Assembly (NCBI GenBank): GCA_947625835.1
Contig: CANQPY010000001.1
Coordinates: 1-64,000, forward strand
Reading direction: 5' to 3'
Length of the DNA stretch: 64,000 nt
Source of the DNA: an uncultured Clostridia bacterium
Lineage (GTDB): Bacteria > Bacillota > Clostridia > TANB77 > CAG-508
Below the pieces are notes generated by a model that was given only the letters and a program-made list of their open reading frames with translations, had not been told where the DNA came from and made no database searches. This document shows, piece after piece, positions 20,301 through 28,958 of this stretch. Position numbers and translations under genes: made by a program. Each line of letters opens with the position of its first letter. Positions within the stretch are counted from its first letter, which is position 1.

Positions 20301-21622
20301 AGGGTACGCCCAATCCTGATGACGGAGGTTATGATTATAATACCGCTGCTACAGGGACAATCCCTAAACCCATAGATAATGAAGGCTATAAGATGTCTTG
20401 TCAATTATCATTACTTCTCACTCCCAATAATGAGCAAAAATTAGAAGAAGGCCAGCAAGTTGTATTAAATGGTAATCCTCCACTATCTTTAGATAAGAGT
20501 AATTTTACTAATATTAATTCCACTATTACAGATTATAGTGAAGAAAAAATTAAGGGGATAAAAGTTACAGGGTTTAATGGGAATGATTTTATGTATCTAA
20601 ATGAAGATAAAGACATTTCTAACCAAGGTGGTTATATCCAAATGCGGGTTTATAATCCCAATAGTTTTGACATTGCTTTATCTATAGGAAAAAAAGAAGA
20701 CAATTCTACCCAATACATTATAAAAACAAAAGATATTAAACAATTATTAATTCCAATCAATTCTATTATAGGAACTACAAATCATAATGGTGAAAAAATT
20801 GAAAACCTCAAAAATATAAATGGATTAATCTTTTCTGTTTTAAAAGCAGAAAATAGTGAGGTTCTTTCCCAGGATGACAGTTTAATTATTTCCATCCCTA
20901 TATATATTGGAGGTATAATAATAACAGAAACTTCAACTATTCAATCTAATACTACTCTTGTCTATAGTGGAGGACAAGCACTAAAACTATCAGAAACTGA
21001 ACAAAATACTCTAAGATTAATGAGTTATAATACCTCAGATAATACAAATGTTTCTACAGACATTAAGTGGAGAAGTGATCTTCCAGTTGCTTTACCTAAA
21101 TTGGGTGATGAAGCTAGAGTAGAAGCATTTTTGGTTTCCTATATTAATGCAGGTAATAATTTAGTATCTTATGTAGTTGCCGATGCAAATGCTGATATAA
21201 CCATTAATAGTGATGATAAAAATAATACAACATCAGCAATTAATAAAGTAACTTCTGTAAATAGTAGGATATTAGGTATATTAAAGGGAAGTAAATATTA
21301 TTCTAAAAATAATTCTAGCTATGAAAAAATAAGTGGGCTTATTTCAAGTGGTGAAAATAATTATAAAGAATTAAAAGATGAAGATTCACTTCTCTATGTC
21401 TACTTTGATAAACCAGAGCCTAATAAAGGGGATCCACCAACGCTTAGCTACAACCCAACATATACCTCAACTTCAAACGCAATAATTAATCCTAATGATC
21501 CTGATAGTTTCTTTATATCCACTCATCCCTGCAATCCATACGTAATCCCTAGACTTATAGGTAAAGATGGTACTATGCCTTTACAAGAATTGCAAATTAG
21601 TTCCCTCTCTATAAGGAGTTAA
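17360..21622 (+). CDS. Baseplate wedge protein gp6-like / J-like, unusually long
   Basis: A 1420-residue protein. The N-terminal third matches gp6/J wedge proteins: helical start with ANESDPLIVLLKELGIISDKLNYNIDKNTLENFPDLLTQLRTAYSVFKSMGY, later ETIEEMQRNYERVVGTFDTLVTLRDYNNYIYNATDD and LAIYRNFNSRELNFGEKINYPKLIEVI near residue 540. T4 gp6 has about 660 residues, so roughly 750 extra residues follow. These are Ser/Asn-rich, beta-type and resemble surface or fibre-anchoring domains. It sits between gp25-like and gp7/gpI-like genes. Role: wedge ring of the baseplate. Confidence 0.75.
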   Translation: MDFNINNYLSNLSTINKDFNSIWEEIITTVPKLTNKITPAEANESDPLIVLLKELGIISDKLNYNIDKNTLENFPDLLTQLRTAYSVFKSMGYNPNWYKSALTKITLIYNGGVDDVLSSQISSTGSKGFTLPRFTQVSDENNTDIYTLLESADFTPGEAKQVSLIAIEGTINDFEVNGDTQIKINNLDAQNKLYFVQPNIAQNGIFIDFNPEFSNIYLKLTGSNQLENDTSIDTQDNLRLWKRVDNLYQYLPGNYIYKFGIDPSTGTNYIQFPDDIGTLIDKGIYIKYILSSGEAGNIKAGTIAQLYNDPNISVTYRSNVSSSGDAAAATNEGTITKSNFTVRNLASTQNGQDPETIEEMQRNYERVVGTFDTLVTLRDYNNYIYNATDDAGRNLVSNIKVSDRGNDLYDYTPCRVYKATGIEDTINVTADVTAGNMNAYQLRLFPLKNTADGNINSWSDFNQTFTYSNIKGKLATFDSNAWLRQIEDSIKDVKSINHDFMGTCGAPVFVDYDISGQIYLQKVVSNSEALEIKQAIDLAIYRNFNSRELNFGEKINYPKLIEVIKNADPRIQYAAINPINYTGVELPQFNEVNNGYDITARSILKGTTPWAIQTDNKGTPISTGFDTFTYHYGQTETNFYGDANNPITSISPQVSEFHKRDITEDESGIEVYKNETYSILVPSYITQITYTNYLYVKVFGTEDGNDPKEGESKDPFILYKDNPVKLTGNQMVKIYETKDSYIYGYDPEQSNEKVTVDNPTYVLKADDIVLFASSDSKIKLSASDQTLTSMGTKLSISVLVPDENNIQNSKFISEEYADVTKYQIRIASNSSGLADYLTKTPSADGYTLNIGEYLLFADYNTDTDTADTPVLEVGIIGEGNTITNTTKSALLVNDPEGPQDPIPFNAVSNFIISTADITSGNFSDAKFVPINSKNLKYTANTIYNFGEGYLLKGITNPAEKPASTTQVFPITVQDDGIKYYKGTPNPDDGGYDYNTAATGTIPKPIDNEGYKMSCQLSLLLTPNNEQKLEEGQQVVLNGNPPLSLDKSNFTNINSTITDYSEEKIKGIKVTGFNGNDFMYLNEDKDISNQGGYIQMRVYNPNSFDIALSIGKKEDNSTQYIIKTKDIKQLLIPINSIIGTTNHNGEKIENLKNINGLIFSVLKAENSEVLSQDDSLIISIPIYIGGIIITETSTIQSNTTLVYSGGQALKLSETEQNTLRLMSYNTSDNTNVSTDIKWRSDLPVALPKLGDEARVEAFLVSYINAGNNLVSYVVADANADITINSDDKNNTTSAINKVTSVNSRILGILKGSKYYSKNNSSYEKISGLISSGENNYKELKDEDSLLYVYFDKPEPNKGDPPTLSYNPTYTSTSNAIINPNDPDSFFISTHPCNPYVIPRLIGKDGTMPLQELQISSLSIRS

Positions 21623-21626
21623 TTAT

Positions 21627-22505
21627 ATGTTTCTGCAGTTAGAACACAATACACCAGAAGTATATAGTGAAAAATCAAGAGATTTTCAATTATTTTGTAG
21701 AATATTCAATATTTATTTAAACGCACTAATAGAACAATCTAACAAAATAATCTATAATACTGATGTGGATAGCCTAAATGAAAATCTACTATATCTGAAA
21801 GCAAGAAGGCTTGGTTTTACAACACATAAATATTTTCCTCCTAATATTCTTAGAAACATATGTGAAACTTTCCCATCATTAATAAGAAGAAAAGGCACAG
21901 AACAGGCGATAAAAGATGCAGTCTATACAATATTATCAGTTAACAATTTAGTTACACTACTAGGTATTGATAGATTAAATCCAGATGATAAAAACGAAAT
22001 TAGTATTATAAGTAATGTAGAAGATGCAGAAATAGATTACATTTCAGAATTATTATCCTTTATAGTACCTGCGGGTGTAAAATGGAACTACGTAGCAAAC
22101 GTTACTAAGGAAGAGACTCGCAAACTACCCATTGAATTTGTAGATACTATAGTTAGATTTAGGGGGATTGGTAATACCATTGCTAGAATAATGAGTACAC
22201 CATTCCCTGGAGCTAACAACAACAATTATACCCCAGCAAGAGGCATAGATTGGGATTATCTGTATGATAATGGGTATAATAGGGACTGGGGTGAGGAAAA
22301 AGAAAACTTTAAAAAGCCGGGTGGGGATGATGCTAAAACCCAACCTTTCTATAGTAAAATAAATGTGGTTAAAATTGTGCGTAATATGACCACTGATGGT
22401 GGCATTGCTATTGAATGTATTAGAAATGAGATAAATAATAAGGATAATACAATTACAGTTGATAAAGATGCAACACCCCTTAAAATCACTAATGGAGGTA
22501 ATTAA
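21627..22505 (+). CDS. Baseplate wedge / tail protein (gpI-like position)
   Basis: A 292-residue protein whose first 130 residues are helical, with LYLKARRLGFTTHKYFPPNILRNICETFPSLIRRKGTEQAIKDAVYTIL. A segment of the form FPxLIRRKGTxxAI is typical of P2 gpI and T4 gp7-related wedge proteins that follow gpJ/gp6. The C-terminal part is more variable and likely contacts fibres. Start ATG lies 8 bases after AAGGAG, right after the wedge gene. Confidence 0.6.
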   Translation: MFLQLEHNTPEVYSEKSRDFQLFCRIFNIYLNALIEQSNKIIYNTDVDSLNENLLYLKARRLGFTTHKYFPPNILRNICETFPSLIRRKGTEQAIKDAVYTILSVNNLVTLLGIDRLNPDDKNEISIISNVEDAEIDYISELLSFIVPAGVKWNYVANVTKEETRKLPIEFVDTIVRFRGIGNTIARIMSTPFPGANNNNYTPARGIDWDYLYDNGYNRDWGEEKENFKKPGGDDAKTQPFYSKINVVKIVRNMTTDGGIAIECIRNEINNKDNTITVDKDATPLKITNGGN

Positions 22506-22507
22506 TC

Positions 22508-23119
22508 TTGAACATATTACAATATAAAGGGAGAGTAATTATCTCCAGATTAAATTCCGAAACTCTACAGCCTATAGCAGATAGTATTACAGAACTAACT
22601 AATAGTGGAACCAACTATTTATGGGAATTACTTTGTTACTTGTTATATAGGGGTACTCAGGGAGATGCAACGGATGATAGCGTAAAAATACCTGGTGCTA
22701 TAGATATTGGGTATTTTAAGAATAATATCAATACTGAGAGTATTAATGATATAGATGAAGCGGGCTTTACTTCTATATTATCAAGTGGAGGTAACTTATT
22801 TGTATCAAGTAAATTAACTATAGCGGATCCAAAAACTTCTAAATCTATACCCACTGCATTGCTAGAGGTGGAATCTTACTTCACAAAAGCCAATTTCACC
22901 CAATATTCTAATGACAAAGGGAGTATTTACATAGTATTAAAAGATAAAGAAGTAAGAAATAATCTTGTAGGAGTAGGAAATCACATATTAGCTGTAGTAA
23001 ATACAGGTAGTACAAACTATGATATAGAAGAAACAGAAACCCAAGCTATCAAATGGCAATTAAGTTTCCAAAATGGAAACCCTGAATCAAGCAAAACATC
23101 ATCAGTGCAAAAGGAGTAA
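22508..23119 (+). CDS. Tail fibre attachment or baseplate accessory protein, unknown
   Basis: A 203-residue protein with TTG start (TTGAACATATTAC) spaced about 10 bases from GGAGGTAA; the next in-frame ATG is far inside, so TTG is likely. Beta-rich, with IVLKDKEVRNNLVGVGNHILAVVN. It lies between the wedge and fibre genes, so a fibre adaptor is plausible. Nothing else identifies it. Confidence 0.45.
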   Translation: MNILQYKGRVIISRLNSETLQPIADSITELTNSGTNYLWELLCYLLYRGTQGDATDDSVKIPGAIDIGYFKNNINTESINDIDEAGFTSILSSGGNLFVSSKLTIADPKTSKSIPTALLEVESYFTKANFTQYSNDKGSIYIVLKDKEVRNNLVGVGNHILAVVNTGSTNYDIEETETQAIKWQLSFQNGNPESSKTSSVQKE

Positions 23120-23125
23120 TAGATC

Positions 23126-24433
23126 ATGGGATATGTAGTAAGCAATGCCATAAGAATATTTCCTACATCTAATAGAAGCCTAGGCCCTACAGGCACTAAC
23201 TGGGTTACTGAGCATAATCTAGCTGGGATTATTGCCAACTTAGCAAACAAAAAAGGATTTGTTGTCTCTGACACTGATAATGGTTTCAATAAAAGTTGGG
23301 GTGCAGCTAATAATACCGATTTTGAATTTTATATAAAAGGATATTATGTAAAAGCTAAGATAAGTGCTATTTATGCAGCAGTTGGAGCAGCAACTGAAGT
23401 TTATGCAAAAGTAGACTTTATAGACTCAATAAATGGGGATGAATCATTTAAATATTTAAATGGTTCAGATAATGATTCTAGCAATAATGGTAAATGTACA
23501 CTTATCTCCTTTAATAATACAGGCAGTTCTGGAGATTCCAATGCCCTTAAGTTATTTGACATAGTAGACAATAGCAATATTAGCGTACCAGATAGTTCCA
23601 GAATAAACTTTGTACATCTTCTTCTAGATGGTGGTGTGATTGGTACAAAGGGGGAAATAAATGTTCGGAAAGATGGTAAGATTACAATAGATAATAATGG
23701 TACAATAGATAATAATGGTACAATAGATAATAATGGTACAATAGATAATAATGGTACAATAGATAATACTAATGGTAAGATTACTGGTGGTAGTCTTACG
23801 CACGTTAATATTGGACCTGAAGAAAAAAATGAAAGTAGTTTTGCAGGTAATATTGGAATATCCAACATTACAGATAGTCTAACTATCGAAGAAAGTGCAA
23901 CTCTTCATAATCTGGGTACTATTGATAATAGTGCGCACTCGGGTATTATTAAAGGTGGCCTATTACAAGGTGAAATTTCAGGAGGAGAAGATACTGGTAT
24001 TCTTAATGATACTAGCGAAACCACTACCAATACTAATGCTTGCATATCAAATATACAGGTGTCAAATATTGTACTTAAAAATACCAAAATTGCTGCTGGT
24101 GCTATTAGTATGGGTGTAAAAAGTAATAATGCGATACTATATGGTACATTTAATTTTGGAGACACCAGCAGTGCACCCTACAATAAAAAAGCAACAATAA
24201 AAATTAATGATTTTAGCATAGTGGGAGGAGATGCGAATGGCTCAAATATCCCCGCAGCCGTAAGTGGTACGTTGAAATGTAGAGAATCAGGAAAAACTTT
24301 TACCATAGATACCGTAACTCTAAAAAGTTTCACTCTAACTAATAGTAGTGGGGGCATCTCAGTAAAATCAGATGGGGATGCAGCAGCCAGAAATCTAGCA
24401 AAACTCTTCACCTTTGATGATGGCACACTTTAA
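23126..24433 (+). CDS. Tail fibre-like protein with hexapeptide tandem repeats
   Basis: A 435-residue last gene of the virion block. An N-terminal region of about 130 residues includes YVVSNAIRIFPTSNRSLGPTGTN. A tandem array of GTIDNN repeats (residues about 187-215) follows, then Thr/Ser/Asn/Gly-rich sequence with further GTIDN and GGLLQGEISGG elements. The repeats look like turns of a beta-helix or fibre shaft. The C-terminal 100 residues form a compact tip candidate (KATIKINDFSIVGGDANGSN). Role inferred: receptor-binding fibre. A strong terminator follows. AAGGAG precedes ATG. Confidence 0.6.
   Translation: MGYVVSNAIRIFPTSNRSLGPTGTNWVTEHNLAGIIANLANKKGFVVSDTDNGFNKSWGAANNTDFEFYIKGYYVKAKISAIYAAVGAATEVYAKVDFIDSINGDESFKYLNGSDNDSSNNGKCTLISFNNTGSSGDSNALKLFDIVDNSNISVPDSSRINFVHLLLDGGVIGTKGEINVRKDGKITIDNNGTIDNNGTIDNNGTIDNNGTIDNTNGKITGGSLTHVNIGPEEKNESSFAGNIGISNITDSLTIEESATLHNLGTIDNSAHSGIIKGGLLQGEISGGEDTGILNDTSETTTNTNACISNIQVSNIVLKNTKIAAGAISMGVKSNNAILYGTFNFGDTSSAPYNKKATIKINDFSIVGGDANGSNIPAAVSGTLKCRESGKTFTIDTVTLKSFTLTNSSGGISVKSDGDAAARNLAKLFTFDDGTL
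23684..23770 (+). repeat. 18-bp tandem repeat in the fibre gene
   Basis: The unit ACAATAGATAATAATGGT occurs four times head to tail without change and once more with an altered end (AATACTAATGGT). It encodes six residues per unit, so copy number can change without a frameshift. Confidence 0.95.
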
Positions 24434-24456
24434 TAATATTAATATTTAATATACTA

Positions 24457-24494
24457 ACGCAGATCTTTTTTTTTTAAGATCTGCGCTTTTTTTT
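24457..24494 (+). terminator. Intrinsic terminator ending the virion block
   Basis: ACGCAGATCTT pairs with AAGATCTGCG around a T-rich loop and is followed by C and eight T. It separates the tail genes from the replication genes. Confidence 0.95.
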
Positions 24495-24543
24495 ACCTTC
24501 AATAGTGTATAGAATAATGAATAACTAATGTTGGAGATTATAT

Positions 24544-24873
24544 ATGATAATTAAAGATAAAAAAGAGCCAGTAATTATATGCCCCAGATGTGGTAGGGAA
24601 TATCTCCCAGCAGAGATATTTATACCTAAAGCCTTTTTTGGTCATCCTGAAGATATTGAAAGGACACCCGCAGGAAAAATAGATGTATATGAAGGATCCC
24701 CAATGTGCCTAACAGAAGAATATAAATGTGATGGATGTGACCTGTCTTTTGAAGTTACGGCAGATATTAAATTTAAGGTAAAAGAAAAAGTAAAAGAAGA
24801 ATTTAATTCAGTTTATGCATCTTCAATTCCTCAAAAGATAGCATTATTTGAGGATATAAATGATGTTAATTGA
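24544..24873 (+). CDS. Small zinc-ribbon protein, unknown
   Basis: A 109-residue protein with two Cys pairs, CPRCGREY near residue 14 and CDGCDLSF near residue 63, plus a single Cys in between, typical of a zinc ribbon. It overlaps the SNF2 helicase start by 14 bases and so may be co-translated with it. Zinc ribbons of this kind bind nucleic acid or proteins; the exact role is not visible. TTGGAG precedes ATG. Confidence 0.6.
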   Translation: MIIKDKKEPVIICPRCGREYLPAEIFIPKAFFGHPEDIERTPAGKIDVYEGSPMCLTEEYKCDGCDLSFEVTADIKFKVKEKVKEEFNSVYASSIPQKIALFEDINDVN

Positions 24874-26539
24874 GGAAAAAATTTCAAGAAAGGTACCAGG
24901 AGAAACTTCACTTTTTCTTTCTTTTGAATATAATAAAGAGTACCTAGAAATTATTAAACAATGTGAGGGGGCCCATTTTGATAAAAAATCTAAAACTTGG
25001 GAATTACCCCTTTCTAATCTTGCTAAACTCTTAGATAATTTTTGTTTATATGAAGATATAGAGCTAAAATTATTAAAACATCAAGAGGAAGACAAAACTA
25101 TAAAAAGTCATCCCTTAAGTAAATATAAACTATCCTTATATAACCACCAGATAGACGCAATAAATTATGGTCTAGATCATAATAAATGGTTATTACTAGA
25201 TGCACCAGGATTAGGTAAAAGTTTCAGTATAATAGCACTAGCTCAAGAATTAAAATTGAAACAAAATATAAATCACTGCTTATTAATATGCGGACTTAAT
25301 GTACTAAAAAACAATTGGCGAAAAGAAATCCAAAAATGCACTGACCTAGATTGTATTATATTGGGAGAGAAAATAAATAGAAAGGGAAGAAGAATTATAG
25401 GGTCTATCCCTGAAAGAGTAGCCCAGTTAAACAATCCAATAAATGAGTTTTTCATCATCACTAATATTGAAACCCTAAGAAATGACAACATACTTAAAGC
25501 GCTACTTAATGGTCCTAATAAGCCAGATATGTTAGTAATAGATGAAATGCAAACATGTCTCAACCCTTCAGCTCAACAAACATCCAATTTACTTAAACTT
25601 AATAAAACCCCATATATTGTAGGGGCCACTGGAACCCCTATAATGAATTCCCCATTAGATACTTATGTACCCTTAAAATTAATAGGTGCAGATAGAAGCA
25701 CATTTACAAATTTTAAATACTATTATTGTTCTTTTGGTGGTCCTTTCCATAATATAGTATGCGGTTTTAAAAACATGGAAATATTAAGGGATATTTTTGG
25801 AAAATACTCTTTAAGACGCACAAAGGATCTACTTGATTTACCTCCAAAAACCATTATAAAAGAATATGTAGATATGGAAGAAGACCAAGCCCAATTTTAC
25901 GATAATATAAAACAAGGGGTAAAAGAACAGGTAGATAAAGTTGAATTAAATACGACTTCACTATTTGCAATCCTAACCAGATTAAGGCAAGCAACAGAAT
26001 GTACTTCCATCCTAACTACAGAAACTATAAGTACAGCAAAAATAGAAAGAGCTTGTAGTTTAGCTAAGGAGTTAATATCAAATGGTGAAAAAGTAGTTAT
26101 CTTTTGTAATTTTAAAGAAACAGTAAAAAACCTAGCCGAAAGGCTTAGAGAGTATAATCCTCTAATCAATACTGGAGACATTCCAGATACTATAATTAGT
26201 GAGAATGTGGATAAATTTCAAAAAGAACCCAAATATAAGATATTTATAGGAACTTATGCTAAATGCTCCACAGGATTAACTCTCACAGCAGCCTCAAACA
26301 TGATTTGCCTATCACAGTGTTGGACAGCTTCTCAAAATGAACAGGCACAAGATAGAATCCACAGAATAGGTACCCCAAACAAAGTTACAATATACTATTT
26401 AATCACTTCAGAAACAGTGGATGAAAAAGTAGATGAAATAGTTGAAGATAAAAGCGCTATAAGTGATTATCTAATAGATGGAGAGAAAATGTCAGAGCAA
26501 GCTTTGAAAAAACTTCAGAAGTATTTGGAAGACTTGTAG
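24860..26539 (+). CDS. SNF2-family DNA helicase with HARP-like N-terminus
   Basis: A 559-residue superfamily 2 ATPase. Residues 10-75 resemble a HARP-type domain (FEYNKEYLEIIKQCEGAHFDKKSKTWELPL). Helicase motifs follow: I (LLLDAPGLGKSF, near 117), II (VIDEMQ, near 230), III (GATGTP), V (GTYAKCSTGLTLTAASNMICL) and VI (QAQDRIHRIGTPNKV, near 500). SMARCAL1-like enzymes of this layout anneal or remodel branched DNA, so a fork or recombination role like T4 UvsW is inferred. It opens the replication block. ATG 24860 or 24863 are both possible. Confidence 0.85.
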   Translation: MMLIEEKISRKVPGETSLFLSFEYNKEYLEIIKQCEGAHFDKKSKTWELPLSNLAKLLDNFCLYEDIELKLLKHQEEDKTIKSHPLSKYKLSLYNHQIDAINYGLDHNKWLLLDAPGLGKSFSIIALAQELKLKQNINHCLLICGLNVLKNNWRKEIQKCTDLDCIILGEKINRKGRRIIGSIPERVAQLNNPINEFFIITNIETLRNDNILKALLNGPNKPDMLVIDEMQTCLNPSAQQTSNLLKLNKTPYIVGATGTPIMNSPLDTYVPLKLIGADRSTFTNFKYYYCSFGGPFHNIVCGFKNMEILRDIFGKYSLRRTKDLLDLPPKTIIKEYVDMEEDQAQFYDNIKQGVKEQVDKVELNTTSLFAILTRLRQATECTSILTTETISTAKIERACSLAKELISNGEKVVIFCNFKETVKNLAERLREYNPLINTGDIPDTIISENVDKFQKEPKYKIFIGTYAKCSTGLTLTAASNMICLSQCWTASQNEQAQDRIHRIGTPNKVTIYYLITSETVDEKVDEIVEDKSAISDYLIDGEKMSEQALKKLQKYLEDL

Positions 26540-26547
26540 AAAAATAG

Positions 26548-26574
26548 TTGACCATTTTTTATTTTTATTATAAT
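26548..26574 (+). promoter_or_regulatory. Promoter of the recurring TAGTTGA family
   Basis: ATAGTTGACC followed after 15 bases by TATAAT within TTATTATAATATT. Sister promoters have 17-base spacing; here TAATAT two bases later could restore it. Transcripts would start near 26581, giving a leader of about 95 bases. Confidence 0.6.
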
Positions 26575-26615
26575 ATTACTAATGATAAGAAATAGTCACT
26601 AATATAAAAATAAAG

Positions 26616-26665
26616 AAGAGAAGTGGCTTATATAAAAGGTCAACTTCTCTTTGTTTTTCTTTTAC
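26616..26665 (+). promoter_or_regulatory. Leader hairpin followed by T-rich tract (attenuator candidate)
   Basis: AGAGAAGT pairs with ACTTCTCT around about 18 bases and is followed by TTGTTTTTCTTTT. It lies between the promoter and the start at 26677, so it could attenuate transcription of the sigma-like gene. Confidence 0.5.
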
Positions 26666-26676
26666 AGGAGGCAACA

Positions 26677-27516
26677 GTGTTAAATACTTATAAGAAATCA
26701 TACGAAGAATGTGCAGATTTATTTATAACAGAGAATTGGCGTAAAATGAACAAAAATACCCTTGTTAATAAATATATCGAGGTGGAAAACAATCCTAAGC
26801 TAGCCAATGCTTATATGAGTGCAATTATTTGCAGATATTGGGGAGTATTAAGTAAATATTATAATTCCAGTTACAATAGTGTAGATAAATTTACATGCCA
26901 TGAATGGTTAGTAGGAGCAATTCTAAGAGCTATAAAACACAGGAAGTGGCTAGATCCAAATAATAAGCTGTATGGGGACCCAAATGGTCCAGATAAAGTA
27001 ATTAATAGATGTCTTGCAAGCGAAAGATTAGGTTTCTTTCAAAGTTCAAATACCTATAAAAGAAAACAAAACTATGGCATTGAAAGTATAGATAAAATTC
27101 AAGAGGATAATTCAGAATCTTCCCAAATTCCGCTGTATTTACCAAAAGATTTAGATGAAGGAACATTAAGTATCCATCAACTTATAAGTAATTCTTTTGA
27201 TAATAAAGATTACATTACATCATTTTTAATTGATGGTATAATTAATTATGATGTATTTGAACCTGCAAATAGTCCAAAAACCAAACTAGATTATAGCGTA
27301 TTTAGTGAGAAAAAATTACTAAGGCATTTAAGAGCCCTAAGCATACAATATATTAAAGATTTTGCGGATCTATTTAATAAACCTATAGATGAAGTTAAGT
27401 TAGCGGTGCAAGAATGTACATCATTAACAAGAACAAAGCTTAAAACCGCTGTAAATAAAAGCATAAAAAATTTAAGTAAACAATACACTAAATTATTAAA
27501 AGAATATAATAATTAA
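26677..27516 (+). CDS. Possible phage sigma-factor-like protein
   Basis: The track starts at 26623, but AGGAGG lies 6 bases before GTG 26677, so I use that (279 residues). The N-terminal half is helical with NPKLANAYMSAIICRYWGVLSKYYN and CHEWLVGAILRAIKHRKWLD, reminiscent of sigma region 2 in divergent phage sigma factors, followed by LYGDPNGPDKVINRCLASERLGFFQ. The C-terminal part has a helix-turn-helix-like KEYN end. A sigma role is a guess from this pattern and from the isolated, attenuated transcript; a search with profile models would decide. Confidence 0.4.
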   Translation: MLNTYKKSYEECADLFITENWRKMNKNTLVNKYIEVENNPKLANAYMSAIICRYWGVLSKYYNSSYNSVDKFTCHEWLVGAILRAIKHRKWLDPNNKLYGDPNGPDKVINRCLASERLGFFQSSNTYKRKQNYGIESIDKIQEDNSESSQIPLYLPKDLDEGTLSIHQLISNSFDNKDYITSFLIDGIINYDVFEPANSPKTKLDYSVFSEKKLLRHLRALSIQYIKDFADLFNKPIDEVKLAVQECTSLTRTKLKTAVNKSIKNLSKQYTKLLKEYNN

Positions 27517-27528
27517 CAGGGGCGCTAA

Positions 27529-28251
27529 ATGGTTCTTGATCTTTTAAGCACAGATATGTATATTAGTTTTAATGTAAAATTAGCCCACAGAATTGGGCTA
27601 CAAGCTGCTATTTACCTTGGAGAGCTCCTCAATATTAATAAGAAAGCAATTCAAAAAGAAAAAATTATAGATGGTAATTTTTTTAAGCTAAATAGAGATT
27701 ATATAGAACAACGAACAACATTACAAAAGCAAGAACAAAAAGAATTAGACAAATTATTGGAGGAATTATCTATAGTCTCTATAGGTACTAATAAAGACAC
27801 ATTAAGCATAAATACAAATGCGATTACAGGTCTCTTATTAGATGATAATGCAGAATTGGTAGATAAAATATTGCAGCCTGTTAAGAAAAAAAGAATGACC
27901 AAACAGGAAGTAATAATCGCAAACTTAAAAAACAATATTCGTACGGATAATAGTGAATTAAAAAAGGCGTATGAAGAATGGATAGAAGCTGTAATGGCAA
28001 GGCAAGGATGGATGTCAGCTGCAAGTGTAAGAGATGGTCAAGATATTGTAGATAGATACACAAATAAAGATTTAGATGTGGCATTAAAAATAGTTGAAAT
28101 AGGCGCAATTAATGGACTTAGAGACTTAACATGGGCTATTAATACGTATGAAAAACAACTTAGAGAAGAAAGGGGTAAAAGATTAGGCTCAATTTCAACT
28201 TCTTCTTATACTGCTAGAGTTCCTGCACTTGCGGAAGACGAGGTGTTTTAA
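27529..28251 (+). CDS. Winged-helix replication protein, DnaD-like candidate
   Basis: A 240-residue protein with an N-terminal winged-helix pattern (KLAHRIGLQAAIYLGELLNINKKA... FKLNRDYIEQRTTLQKQEQKELDKLLEELSIV) and a C-terminal helical region with LKKAYEEWIEAVMARQGWMSAASVRDGQDIVDRY. This build, DNA-binding wing plus DnaD-like tail, is used by helicase-loading proteins. It sits one base from the DnaC-like loader (ATG inside the stop) and before DnaB. Role inferred: origin or primosome organiser. Confidence 0.5.
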   Translation: MVLDLLSTDMYISFNVKLAHRIGLQAAIYLGELLNINKKAIQKEKIIDGNFFKLNRDYIEQRTTLQKQEQKELDKLLEELSIVSIGTNKDTLSINTNAITGLLLDDNAELVDKILQPVKKKRMTKQEVIIANLKNNIRTDNSELKKAYEEWIEAVMARQGWMSAASVRDGQDIVDRYTNKDLDVALKIVEIGAINGLRDLTWAINTYEKQLREERGKRLGSISTSSYTARVPALAEDEVF

Positions 28252-28958
28252 TGATAGATTTAGAAAATTGTCCATATAAAACCAAATGTAAGAAATATAA
28301 TAATTCTCAATGTCCTATTCAAGATTTATCACAGCCTCAATTTTGTATTAAATTATTTAAGATAAATGAATTACAAGAGAAGGCATTGCTTACAGACAAA
28401 CAAAAGCAATATGTCCCTCTAAGATTAGATATTGATGGTTCAGATAGAGAAGCCTTTATTAGATTAAAACAAATAGAACAAAGCATAGAAAATTATATTG
28501 AAGGGGGAAATAACCTTTACATCTTTTCCAATAATACAGGCAATGGCAAAAGTTCCTGGGCTCTCAGATTACTTAATTCCTATTTTGAAGCCATTTGGTA
28601 TAAATCAGACATCACATGTAAAGGCCTATTTATAAATGTCCCTAAATTTCTTATTTCTTTAAGAGATAATATATCACAAAAGAATGATTATATCCAGCAT
28701 ATTAAAGAAAATGTATTATCTGCAGATGTTGTGATTTGGGATGATATTGCAACTAAGGGATTTACCACATTTGAAATGGAGAATATTTATAATATAGTAA
28801 ATAATAGAATGGATGAAGGAAAATCAAACTTCTACACTTCAAACCTTGCTGGAAAGGAATTGCAAGAAGCAATGGGAGATAGATTGTATAGTAGAGTAAT
28901 GAACGCCTCAGAAGTGTTAGAATTTGTGGGTGCAGATAAGAGAGGACTTAATAAATGA
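28251..28958 (+). CDS. DnaC-like AAA+ helicase loader
   Basis: A 235-residue ATPase. Four Cys near the start (CPYKTKCKKYNNSQCPI) form a possible zinc site. Walker A is NNTGNGKSSW near residue 97, Walker B is VVIWDDIA near 161, and the sensor/arginine-finger segment is SNLAGKELQEAMGDRLYSRVM near 197. This is the DnaC/IstB layout used to load the replicative helicase. It overlaps the DnaB gene by 4 bases, and the start overlaps the gene before, so all three are coupled. Confidence 0.8.
   Translation: MIDLENCPYKTKCKKYNNSQCPIQDLSQPQFCIKLFKINELQEKALLTDKQKQYVPLRLDIDGSDREAFIRLKQIEQSIENYIEGGNNLYIFSNNTGNGKSSWALRLLNSYFEAIWYKSDITCKGLFINVPKFLISLRDNISQKNDYIQHIKENVLSADVVIWDDIATKGFTTFEMENIYNIVNNRMDEGKSNFYTSNLAGKELQEAMGDRLYSRVMNASEVLEFVGADKRGLNK

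Noticed and set aside
23684-23770. CRISPR-like array
   Set aside because: The units are contiguous, 18 bp, in frame and without spacers.
23401-23868. Long antisense ORF (155 aa) opposite the fibre gene
   Set aside because: It is produced by the tandem repeats (low-complexity Leu/Ser/Val/Pro repeats) and has no ribosome site; the + strand frame is clearly coding.
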